NCBI RefSeq assembly: GCF_010668805.1 | Contig: NZ_WUFT01000013.1 | Span: forward strand, 1 to 64,000 | Direction of reading: 5' to 3' | DNA length: 64,000 bases | Source: Rhizobium phaseoli | GTDB taxonomy: Bacteria; Pseudomonadota; Alphaproteobacteria; Rhizobiales; Rhizobiaceae | Shown here: one piece after another, positions 16,550-23,873 of the stretch | Numbering within the stretch: position 1 is the first letter of the stretch | Layout: every line of letters starts with the position of its first letter | Notes under the pieces: generated by a model | What the model saw: only the letters and a program-made list of their open reading frames with translations | Database searches by the model: none | Told to the model about the DNA's origin: nothing | Position numbers and translations under genes: made by a program

Positions 16550-17779
16550 CTACCTCGCCGCGCGGATGAACTCGAGCGCCTGCATCAGGTACGGACGGAA
16601 ATAATCCGGGTGCTCACACATTGGGAAGTGGCCCAGGCCGGGCATGGTCAGGTGAAGGCTACCAGGTATCAGATCGGCGAGTTTGGCCCCGTCCGCGGGC
16701 GTTGCCGAATAATCGTAATCCCCCGAGAGCAGGACGGTCGGGATACGGCGGGCGTCGATCTTTGGTGCGGTTACCGCGCCGTCGAATTCGTCGCTGTAGA
16801 AGGCGAGGTCGCCGGGGTAAATGCCCGGTGCCCCCTGAGAATAAATCCAGCTTGCGCGTCTGCGCTCCGAACCCGGGCTCATCGGACTCATTATCCCACG
16901 CACATACGCCGAGTTGTGCAGCGAGCCATGTACGTTTACGTTATGCTGGTAGGGGTTACGACGACCCTTCGATCTGAACGGCGGCTCGATACCGATAATT
17001 CCGAGCAGGTGCTCCGGGCTTTCCGCAGCGAGAACCAGCGCCATGGCAGCTCCCATAGAGCCCCCTGCGACGATGGCCTTTTCTCCGACAACCCGTTCCA
17101 GGATCGCACGGCACCAGGCTTGATAAAGGTCGGCCGTCAGCTTGTACGGGGCCCCGTCCCAAGATGCCGGCGGCATAGAGCGCCCGTGAAACGGAAGATC
17201 TACGGCTATCAGCCGGTAGCTTTCCGCAAGCCCCGTATCGGCAAGTTGGGCAAGGAACTGACGGCTGTCGGCACCTGCCGTATGAAGAAAGAGAACCGGC
17301 ACGCCCGTTCCCGTTTCCTCGAAGTAGATATCGTAAACGGCTCCCTCGATGCTGACGGGTTGGTATCGGCCGGATATCGTCGTGATGTCACGACGGACGG
17401 TAGCCGCCTCTTTCGTCGGAGCGCGGACGATGAGTTCGAAGAGCCGTTCCAGTGCTGGTCTTGCCCTGGCGATTTCGAGAGGAAGACCCGAAATCTCGAA
17501 TTCCTCGTTCGCCATTTGAAGGGCCGTGAAGGAGTGATATGTGGCCGGCGGCGGCGTCTGCAGGACCTTGGACCAAGCTTCCGGCGAGGCGCTCACAGTC
17601 ACATCGGCCTGGGGGGCGTTACCGTCCAGCGCTACTTCGCCGTTCCTGATTGAAAGCGTCGCTTTCTGATCTCCGACCGTCAATCGAACCCTGCAGTCGA
17701 GGCTGGGAATGAGCCTCGGCAACTCCCCGTCCTTGATAGCCCCGGCGACGCGAGCCATTAATTCGTTGTAGTGGTCCAA
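16550..17779 (-). CDS. Alpha/beta hydrolase with N-terminal SCP2-like domain
   Basis: About 409 residues from a TTG at 17779 with GGGAGGA five bases upstream. A longer frame from 17896 exists, but its first codons coincide with the operator at 17881-17904, so I reject that start. Residues 1 to about 110 (RVRLTVGDQKATLSIRNGEV, NAPQADVTVSASPEAWSKVL) look like an SCP2/sterol-carrier-type domain. The rest is an alpha/beta hydrolase with VLFLHTAGADSRQF, the nucleophile elbow GGSMGAA and a late histidine in PGLGHFPMCEHP. This two-domain layout is uncommon. Likely function: hydrolysis of an amide, ester or C-C bond of a ring-opened, possibly hydrophobic, intermediate. Confidence 0.8.
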   Translation of the reverse strand: MDHYNELMARVAGAIKDGELPRLIPSLDCRVRLTVGDQKATLSIRNGEVALDGNAPQADVTVSASPEAWSKVLQTPPPATYHSFTALQMANEEFEISGLPLEIARARPALERLFELIVRAPTKEAATVRRDITTISGRYQPVSIEGAVYDIYFEETGTGVPVLFLHTAGADSRQFLAQLADTGLAESYRLIAVDLPFHGRSMPPASWDGAPYKLTADLYQAWCRAILERVVGEKAIVAGGSMGAAMALVLAAESPEHLLGIIGIEPPFRSKGRRNPYQHNVNVHGSLHNSAYVRGIMSPMSPGSERRRASWIYSQGAPGIYPGDLAFYSDEFDGAVTAPKIDARRIPTVLLSGDYDYSATPADGAKLADLIPGSLHLTMPGLGHFPMCEHPDYFRPYLMQALEFIRAAR

Positions 17780-17880
17780 AATTTCCTCCCGTCCCGACCC
17801 CAAAAGCGGCCGACGCATGCCGTGAAAGACCGAGGAGACGCAGTGACACAGGCCTGGCCCCCTCATCGGAAGCCAAATAA

Positions 17881-17904
17881 ACAGATTATCAGACAATCTG
17901 TCAA
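17881..17904. promoter_or_regulatory. GntR operator upstream of hydrolase gene
   Basis: Arms ACAGATT (17881-17887) and AATCTGT (17895-17901) around TATCAGAC-type centre; TTATCAGACAATCTGTCAA (17886-17904) differs by one base from the site at 15664. It lies about 100 bases upstream of the chosen hydrolase start. Confidence 0.72.
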
Positions 17905-17948
17905 TGATGGTAATGTGCTACGGGAACTAATTCCGGACGTGCCCGCGT

Positions 17949-18638
17949 CTATTCCGAATGGACGACATCATTCTTGCGGAGGTAGTCGAGCGCGACCTTA
18001 GCGGCCATATCGATATGATATTTGCAGGCCGCCGCCGCCTTCGGCCCGTTCCGGTCCCTGATTGCCGCTGCGATATCACGGATTTCAGCGACGCTGTGCT
18101 TCAACCGTCCTGGTTGCGTCATGGAAGTCATGCGTAGGAGGGTCACACGGTTGTGAAGCGACGTCAGCATTTGCTTGACGAAAACGTTGCCGCCTCCCTC
18201 CATCAAGCACTCATAAAAAGCAGCCTTCGTCGCGATAAGTCTGCTGCCGGCTCCGGAGTCGGCGGCATCCGCAAACTCCTCAACGAGACGTTCAAGGTTG
18301 GCGATGTTCTCCGGGCTGCCATTTTCCGCGAATTCCTGCCCGGCGAAGCTCTCCAGCAATGCCCGCACACTGTATAGCTGTGCGGCTTCCTCGTAGCTGA
18401 TCGTGCTTACCACTGGTCCGCGATGTGGATAGCTTGTAATCAGACCCTCGGCCTCAAGCTGCCGAAGAGCCTCCCGGATGGACGTGCGGCCCACGCCGAT
18501 AAGTTCACAGAGTTCTCGCTCGACGAGGCGCTGGCCGGGCTTGAAACGGCCGCTGGCGATTGCCTGCCGCAGCTTCTCTTCCACCTGAATTCTGAGAGTC
18601 GCGCTTTGCCGCGAAATTTGCAGACCTACTTCACCCAT
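17949..18638 (-). CDS. GntR/FadR (FCD) family transcriptional regulator, copy 2
   Basis: 229 residues, same length and layout as the regulator at 9670-10359: winged helix with GVGRTSIREALRQLEAEGL, then the helical FCD domain with LLESFAGQEFAENG and HIDMAAKVALDYL. By eye well over half of the residues are identical, more in the DNA-binding half, so both should read the same operator. Effector pockets differ more, which may let them answer to two pathway intermediates. A half-operator (18712-18724) lies upstream, consistent with autoregulation. The gene is transcribed away from the adjacent metallo-hydrolase operon's end and is followed by the hydrolase operator. Confidence 0.92.
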   Translation of the reverse strand: MGEVGLQISRQSATLRIQVEEKLRQAIASGRFKPGQRLVERELCELIGVGRTSIREALRQLEAEGLITSYPHRGPVVSTISYEEAAQLYSVRALLESFAGQEFAENGSPENIANLERLVEEFADAADSGAGSRLIATKAAFYECLMEGGGNVFVKQMLTSLHNRVTLLRMTSMTQPGRLKHSVAEIRDIAAAIRDRNGPKAAAACKYHIDMAAKVALDYLRKNDVVHSE

Positions 18639-18711
18639 CGAGACTCGTTGCCCACCGTTCTGCGAGATACTTCGAGCCCATTATATTGTCGGTTTGCCGC
18701 GTAAGACAACC

Positions 18712-18724
18712 CGATTGTCTGATA
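18712..18724. promoter_or_regulatory. Half-operator upstream of GntR copy 2
   Basis: CGATTGTCTGATA contains the core ATTGTCTGATA of the 8712-8736 site, without the outer arms. It lies about 75 bases upstream of the GntR start codon. Confidence 0.4.
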
Positions 18725-18773
18725 GGAGGCAGAAATTTCAAACGTTTTAAGCTGCGCTCTTCAAATTGGTCCG

Positions 18774-19577
18774 TTACAACAATACCCGGCTAAATGGCTG
18801 CTCCGGGCTAAGCGGTTGAAAATTGCTGAGAACTTTAGGATCGTGACCCGCAATCAACACTCCGTTCGGACCTGCCAATTCGACCAGTCTCCGGTATCCT
18901 TCCACAACTTCTAGATAGTCCGCATAGAGCGGAAAGGCATTTTTATCGTCGAGATAGTGTTCGAAATGCAACGCATCTGACGCGACAACCACCGTTTTGC
19001 CATCTGCGACGAGTCTGACAACCTGAAGGCCTTTTGAGTGGCCACCGATCAAATGCAGGCTCAGTCCGGGTGAGAGTTCGGCATCCCCGTCATGAAAATA
19101 CATGCGGTCTTTGAAGACGAGGCGAACGGCATCGACAACTGCCTCGGCTGCGAAAGGCTTGCCCATATGCCGATGGCACATGCATCGTCCGGTTCCGTAG
19201 GCCATTTCCCTGTCCTGAATGTGAAACCTGGCGTTCGGAAAATCGCCGAGATTTCCTGCATGATCGTAATGAAGGTGGGTGATCACGACGTCCGTTATGT
19301 CAGAGGCTCCGATTCCCAGCCGAGCAAGGGCATCGACGGGATGGATCAGCATCGCGCGTCCCCGCGCACGCCCCTCTTCAGCGCTGAAGCCGGTATCGAC
19401 CAAGATCAGGCGACCCTGGTGCCGCAGTAGCCACACGAAGTATTCGATGCGCCCGACCCGATCGTGGATATCGGGGACCTCGAGCTGGAGGTCGGATAGC
19501 GGTCTTTCGGCCGTCCCGTAGTGCAGCGCCAGCGCTTTCCAATCACTCAATTTCCCGTGCTCCGGTTCGAGGACCAT
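18774..19577 (-). CDS. Metallo-beta-lactamase-fold hydrolase (lactonase-like), first
   Basis: 267-residue protein with the dinuclear metal motif HLHYDHAGNL near residue 100, a later metal-binding HSKGLQVV and a C-terminal AGHDP. The overall length and the start LALHYGT resemble AttM/AiiA-type N-acyl-homoserine lactonases, but many such proteins hydrolyse other lactones. In this operon (second MBL gene, alcohol dehydrogenase, then this gene) I infer hydrolysis of a lactone or cyclic ester produced in the pathway. A quorum-quenching side activity is possible but unsupported by context. Confidence 0.83.
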   Translation of the reverse strand: MVLEPEHGKLSDWKALALHYGTAERPLSDLQLEVPDIHDRVGRIEYFVWLLRHQGRLILVDTGFSAEEGRARGRAMLIHPVDALARLGIGASDITDVVITHLHYDHAGNLGDFPNARFHIQDREMAYGTGRCMCHRHMGKPFAAEAVVDAVRLVFKDRMYFHDGDAELSPGLSLHLIGGHSKGLQVVRLVADGKTVVVASDALHFEHYLDDKNAFPLYADYLEVVEGYRRLVELAGPNGVLIAGHDPKVLSNFQPLSPEQPFSRVLL

Positions 19578-19586
19578 TCGCGATGC

Positions 19587-20711
19587 TTATGGAAGGATCA
19601 GATGACGGATGACCTCTGCACGGTCGAGCCGGTCGAACGCTTCGTTGATCTCATCGAGTGAGCCCGTACTAGACAGCAGCTTGTCGACGGGTAACTTACC
19701 TTGCAGGAGGAGATCGATGTAGCGAGGGATATCGCGGGACGGCACGCACGAGCCCATGTAGCTTCCCTTGATCGTTCTCTCTTCGCCGACCAGCGGAAGA
19801 GGTGAAATCTCGAACTTCGAATTCACGTTTGCAAGGCCAGCTGTCGTCGTGGTCCCGCCGCGTTTTGTGATGTTGTAAGCAAGATCGAAGGCCTTTGCCG
19901 ATCCCGCCATTTCGATCGCGTAGTCGACACCCCCGCCGGTTGCCGCTTTGATTGCGGCGGCGACGTCCGGATCGCTTGCAAGGAAGGTTCGTGTCGCTCC
20001 GAGTTCCTTGGCGAGCTCTAGCTTTGCGGGAACAAGATCGACAGCGACGATTTGGCCAGCTCCGCTTGCCACCGCTCCGAGAATCGCCGCCAAGCCGACC
20101 CCACCGAGGCCAATAACCGCAACGGAATTACCGGGCTTGACCCCGCAGGTGTTCATCACGGCCCCTACCCCCGTAACGACGGCGCACCCGAAAAGGGCAG
20201 CCTTGGCGAGGTCGATTTCCTTCGTGATTTTGACCACGGAGTTCGCGGAAACCACCGCATACTCGGAGAATGCCGATACCCCGCTGTGATGGTTGACCTC
20301 GTAACCCTTGAGCCTGATATGACGGCTTCCGGACAGCAGGGTTCCAGCGGCGTTCGCCTTGTAGCCGGGTTCGCAGAGGCTTGCCCGTCCCTCTGCGCAA
20401 TAGCTGCAATGACCGCAGATCGGCAAGAAGGACATGACGACATGATCGCCTTCCTTAACGTTGTCGACCCCTGGGCCGACATCGACGACGACACCGGACG
20501 CCTCGTGCCCCAGGGCCACGGGAAGCGGACGCGGACGATCCCCGTTGATAGCGGACAGGTCCGAATGACACACGCCGGCGGCTTTGATTTTGACCAGAAC
20601 TTCCAACGGGCCGGGGGCTGTCAATTCGACCGTCTCGATAACGAGCGGTTTCGACTGGGCGTACGGCTTCGACAAACCCGATTCCCGAAGAATAACGGAA
20701 CGCATCTGCAT
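19587..20711 (-). CDS. Zinc-dependent alcohol dehydrogenase (MDR family)
   Basis: 374 residues from the ATG at 20711 (GAGGAT upstream); the longer open frame has an arginine-rich, non-conserved start. Catalytic zinc residues lie in KAAGVCHSD and LGHEASG. The structural zinc loop CGHCSYCAEGRASLC has four cysteines, and the cofactor loop is GLGGVGLAA. The residues VAVDL after it (acidic D) suggest NAD. It resembles class III/benzyl-alcohol-type dehydrogenases with a long structural lobe. Flanked within 20 bases by two metallo-hydrolase genes, it is clearly part of their operon and may oxidise an alcohol released by hydrolysis. Confidence 0.9.
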   Translation of the reverse strand: MQMRSVILRESGLSKPYAQSKPLVIETVELTAPGPLEVLVKIKAAGVCHSDLSAINGDRPRPLPVALGHEASGVVVDVGPGVDNVKEGDHVVMSFLPICGHCSYCAEGRASLCEPGYKANAAGTLLSGSRHIRLKGYEVNHHSGVSAFSEYAVVSANSVVKITKEIDLAKAALFGCAVVTGVGAVMNTCGVKPGNSVAVIGLGGVGLAAILGAVASGAGQIVAVDLVPAKLELAKELGATRTFLASDPDVAAAIKAATGGGVDYAIEMAGSAKAFDLAYNITKRGGTTTTAGLANVNSKFEISPLPLVGEERTIKGSYMGSCVPSRDIPRYIDLLLQGKLPVDKLLSSTGSLDEINEAFDRLDRAEVIRHLILP

Positions 20712-20728
20712 TGGAGAATCCTCGATTA

Positions 20729-21622
20729 TCAGTGAGCTAATAGCCGCATCGGCGACTGGAAGTAGCGGAAGCCGTCGCCTTCGTGCGCGACATGTCCGGT
20801 TCCTGGCCAGGCAAAATGATACGACATCACCTGAATGCGGTCGGTCGCGAGCATGTCCAGTACCCTGGTGCGCGATCTGGCGGACAAAGCCGGGTCTGTA
20901 TCGTACTTGAACTCCATCCACGGCCGCTCCATCAGAAGGACGTGATGGTGGGTGAGGTCGCCGAGGAAGCACAGCCTGTCATTGCCGGACTCAATCATGA
21001 AGCAATGGTGGCCGAGCGTGTGGCCCGGCGCATGCAACGCCTGGACGCCGGGGAGAATCTCCTGTCCATCGCGGAAGAAAAAGATCCGATTTTTGTGAGG
21101 GAGGAGATTCCGTCTGGCGTTCTCAACCTGGAACTTGAACACGGGGTCGAGCGTGGAACCGTCGGTCCAGTCGTTGAAATCGCTTTCACTTATGTAAATT
21201 TGCGCGTTCGGAAAGTTCAGTTCTCCCGCTTCGTTGCATAGGCCGCCCGTATGGTCGATGTGAGCGTGGGAAAGCACGACCGCGTCTACCTCGTCAGGGC
21301 TGCGACCAGCCTCTTGCATGCTGGTCAGCAAGCGGCCCGTGGTCGGGCCGAAAGCCTTCGACGTGCCCATTCCGGTATCAAAAAGGATGGTCTTGCCGTT
21401 GATTTCGACGAGAGGCACATTCTGCTCGAGCACCACGTTATCCAGTGGCAAAAAGCTGCGCTCGAGCATTTCCCCGACCGTCTCCGGCGTGACGCCGAGG
21501 AAATTTTCACTCGGATCACCAAGTTCCAGCGGTCCGTCTGACAGGACCGTTATCTGGCCGTCCCCGAACTTGAATGGGTAGAAATACGGCAGTTTCGTGC
21601 GGTGTGCTTCGTCGAATGACAT
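20729..21622 (-). CDS. Metallo-beta-lactamase-fold hydrolase, second
   Basis: 297 residues with the metal motif SHAHIDHTGGL near residue 117, APGHTLGHHCFMI around residue 200 and a C-terminal YHFAWPGTGHV segment. It differs from the first MBL protein in length and motifs, so the pair is not a recent duplication. Start ATG at 21622 is behind GGGAGGAG and about 35 bases downstream of a perfect palindromic operator, making it the first gene of the MBL-ADH-MBL operon. I infer lactone or thioester hydrolysis; the substrate is unknown. Confidence 0.83.
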   Translation of the reverse strand: MSFDEAHRTKLPYFYPFKFGDGQITVLSDGPLELGDPSENFLGVTPETVGEMLERSFLPLDNVVLEQNVPLVEINGKTILFDTGMGTSKAFGPTTGRLLTSMQEAGRSPDEVDAVVLSHAHIDHTGGLCNEAGELNFPNAQIYISESDFNDWTDGSTLDPVFKFQVENARRNLLPHKNRIFFFRDGQEILPGVQALHAPGHTLGHHCFMIESGNDRLCFLGDLTHHHVLLMERPWMEFKYDTDPALSARSRTRVLDMLATDRIQVMSYHFAWPGTGHVAHEGDGFRYFQSPMRLLAH

Positions 21623-21655
21623 CGGCGGCTCCTCCCAAAGCGTTGCACGGTTTGT

Positions 21656-21682
21656 TTGACAGATTGTATGCTAATCTGTCAA
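21656..21682. promoter_or_regulatory. Perfect palindromic GntR operator, MBL operon
   Basis: Perfect 10-bp arms TTGACAGATT (21656-21665) and AATCTGTCAA (21673-21682) around GTATGCT. This is the most symmetrical copy in the window and lies in the divergent interval between the MBL operon and the Old Yellow Enzyme gene. Confidence 0.78.
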
Positions 21683-21768
21683 TGAGCTTTGTCGCCGCAC
21701 CCAGGGATGCGCATCATGGGGGTTGAAGTTTCAAGTCTGAGACAACACATTCAGTCTGTATCGGCCGC

Positions 21769-21783
21769 TACAGACAATTTGTA
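21769..21783. promoter_or_regulatory. Weaker operator near Old Yellow Enzyme start
   Basis: TACAGACAATTTGTA is a shorter relative of the CAGACAAT core, about 25 bases upstream of the start codon of the plus-strand gene. Confidence 0.45.
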
Positions 21784-21806
21784 TTTCAGGAGGATTCTCG
21801 GTTCAC

Positions 21807-22964
21807 ATGTCATCCCTCTTTCAACCTCTCACCATTCGACAAGTCTCGCTGAAGAACAGGCTGGCTCTCTCCCCCATGTGCCAGTACGAGGCCATTGACG
21901 GGTTCGTGACGCCGTATCATCTCGTTCACTACGGCAAATTTGCCCTTGGCGGCTTTGGCCTGATCATGATCGAAGCGACCGCAGTTTCACCGGAAGGACG
22001 GATCACCCATGGGGACGTCGGACTTTGGGACGATCGGCAGGTTTCCGGCTTCGCCGAAATTGCCGCATTCCTGAAGAAGCAGGGCTCAACCCCGGGCATT
22101 CAGATTGCGCATGCCGGGCCGAAAGCCGCCATGCAGCGGCCTTATTACGGGGACGGACCCCTTACGCCGGACGACCACGCCCGGGGCGATCATCCATGGC
22201 CCATTGTATCGGCCAGCGCCGTTCCAGTTGACACCGGATGGCTGGTGCCCGCCGAGCTGGATCTAAAGGGCATCCAGAAAGTGAAGGACGATTTCGACAC
22301 CGCGGCGCGGCGTGCCCTTCAATCTGGCTTCGAAGTTCTCGAACTTCATGCCGCGCACGGATACCTGCTCAACTCGTTCCTTTCTCCACTGACGAACGAA
22401 CGTACTGATGAATACGGGGGCACCCTCGAAGGACGCATGCGCCTCCCGCTAGAGATAGCGAAAAGCCTCCGGGAAATTTGGTCGCAGGACAAACCCCTTT
22501 TTGTAAGGATATCGGCCGTTGATGGTAGCCGGAACGGTGTCACCCTCGAAGACAGCGCGGCCTTCGCGAAAGAACTCGCGGCAATCGGCGTGGATGTGAT
22601 TGACTGCTCTTCGGGTGGCATCGGGCGTCCTTACGAGCATCCGAGCGGCTACGGGCATCAGGTACCTTACGCTGCGCGGATTAAGGCCGAAAGCGAACTT
22701 ACCACAATGGCTGTCGGACTCGTTGTAGACCCTTTCCAAGCAGACGAGATTGTTGCCTCTGGCCATGCGGATCTCGTCGCGATCGGCCGGGAGGCACTTC
22801 GTGAACCCAACTTCGCTTTACGTGCAGAGCAGGCTCTCGACGCGGTCGACCCGGCCTTGCCCTTTGCAAATTGGCCACGACAGATCGGCTGGTGGTTAAA
22901 CCACCGCGAGCGGAAACTGAATCAGCTTGGAGCGTATACTTCGCAGTCGAGCGCGGCCGCCTAG
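21807..22964 (+). CDS. Old Yellow Enzyme family NADH:flavin oxidoreductase (YqjM/XenA type)
   Basis: 385-residue FMN-containing ene-reductase. LALSPMCQYEAIDGFVTPYHLVHYGKFA holds the redox-tuning cysteine typical of the YqjM/XenA class. QIAHAGPKA and ELHAAHGYLLNSFLSP hold the substrate histidines and FMN contacts, and VGLVVDPFQADEIVASGHADLVAIGR is the C-terminal phosphate-binding region. It reduces activated C=C bonds. It reads divergently from the MBL operon under one or both operators. A third flavin enzyme in the island fits the dedicated flavin supply. Confidence 0.92.
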   Translation: MSSLFQPLTIRQVSLKNRLALSPMCQYEAIDGFVTPYHLVHYGKFALGGFGLIMIEATAVSPEGRITHGDVGLWDDRQVSGFAEIAAFLKKQGSTPGIQIAHAGPKAAMQRPYYGDGPLTPDDHARGDHPWPIVSASAVPVDTGWLVPAELDLKGIQKVKDDFDTAARRALQSGFEVLELHAAHGYLLNSFLSPLTNERTDEYGGTLEGRMRLPLEIAKSLREIWSQDKPLFVRISAVDGSRNGVTLEDSAAFAKELAAIGVDVIDCSSGGIGRPYEHPSGYGHQVPYAARIKAESELTTMAVGLVVDPFQADEIVASGHADLVAIGREALREPNFALRAEQALDAVDPALPFANWPRQIGWWLNHRERKLNQLGAYTSQSSAAA

Positions 22965-23004
22965 TATTAAAGGGTCTCAGGCCCAGACGACGAAGGGGAC
23001 TATC

Positions 23005-23097
23005 ATGACGAATGTTTTCGTTATCGGCTCTGCGGGAAAGGTCGGAATCCGCTCGGTCCGCAAACTGGCGGCGCGCGGCCACCGCCTTGGAGCTTAA
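23005..23097 (+). pseudogene. N-terminal stump of an NmrA-like NAD(P)-binding protein
   Basis: 30 codons: MTNVFVIGSAGKVG starts a Rossmann motif of the NmrA/NAD-dependent epimerase type, continues IRSVRKLAARGH, then meets TAA. The rest of such a gene is missing because foreign sequence begins within it. An AAGGGGAC ribosome site is still present upstream. Confidence 0.65.
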
Positions 23098-23254
23098 GCG
23101 CAAAGGCACGATCTGGGTTCAGCCGACCCCAATCGCCGAAATTGAGTATCGAGCTTGGACGCATGATGGCAAACTTCGGCATCCCTCATACAAAGGCCTG
23201 CGTGAAAGACAGGATAATGCGGCAGTCTATCGAATTGGCAGGCAATCGACATGA
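23081..23254 (+). pseudogene. C-terminal fragment of a LigD-type ATP-dependent DNA ligase
   Basis: In another frame than the preceding stump, the segment GTIWVQPTPIAEIEYRAWTH followed by LRHPSYKGLRE matches the end of the OB-fold of NHEJ-type LigD ligases, where a basic residue stretch precedes an AEIEY and a RHPSFKGLRED motif. About 55 codons remain before TGA at 23252-23254, with no start codon of its own. Beyond it, 23255-23357 shows no gene. Confidence 0.65.
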
Positions 23255-23357
23255 AGGGCATTTTCGCAAACATCAGAGATCCGGATAGCGCCGCAGAAGG
23301 GCGCCCGTGTTCTTTAAATGTAGTCGATCCCTGCTGAACGCCTGCAACACGGCAGTT

Positions 23358-23744
23358 TCATCGCTCAAACCGCTCCAGCATTTTTCTTAACTGCGCGTTT
23401 TGCAGCTTTAGCTTTCGAGCCAGCTGCCCCCTGAGCACCCTGATGTCTTCGTCAAGGCTGATTTCGTCTGCATGGGAGACGTGTGAAATCGCTCCCGCTT
23501 TCTTGCCGCGACTTCGTTGGATATGCGGTGCGACCTGTGCGGCAACTGCAACGGCTTGATCATGATGATTTATCTCGTCGCTTGCCGGCCGATCATCGCC
23601 ATTCACGCCCTCGCCGGCAACCGCATCAGCCAAACTCGCAGTAGCCGACGCGTCCGGCGTAGCCTCGCTGGTCGAGCCGTTTTCTTTCTTTTGTTCGCGT
23701 CCCGGTGAGATCAGTCGGGCCAGAAATTTCCAGGGAGACGCCAT
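23358..23744 (-). CDS. Small SyrB-like / coiled-coil protein of unknown function
   Basis: 128 residues starting MASPWKFLARLI behind GAGGGTGG. The middle is low-complexity and polar. The C-terminus (from about residue 98, LRGQLARKLKLQNAQLRKML) is a short leucine-rich coiled coil. The same C-terminal theme occurs in the next gene upstream (23874-24281), a SyrB-like protein, so the pair may be distant paralogues. No enzymatic motif is visible. A regulatory or structural role is a guess. Confidence 0.55.
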   Translation of the reverse strand: MASPWKFLARLISPGREQKKENGSTSEATPDASATASLADAVAGEGVNGDDRPASDEINHHDQAVAVAAQVAPHIQRSRGKKAGAISHVSHADEISLDEDIRVLRGQLARKLKLQNAQLRKMLERFER

Positions 23745-23873
23745 CTATCCACCCTCGAGCTTTATCCCGCAAGCAGGCTGCAAATTTTAGTGCTGGCAAC
23801 AGCATCCACCGTTGCCAAACTGTTTGTTTCGATAAGCATAGAAATGCGGCCGGCGATTGACCGGCTGCTTATA

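Noticed and set aside
17780..17896. ATG at 17896 as start of the alpha/beta hydrolase
   Set aside because: Its first codons are the GntR operator itself; a GGGAGGA site points to the TTG at 17779.
18774..19577. Firm naming of the first MBL protein as an AHL lactonase
   Set aside because: The HxHxDH motif is shared by many hydrolases, and the operon context is catabolic, not quorum sensing.
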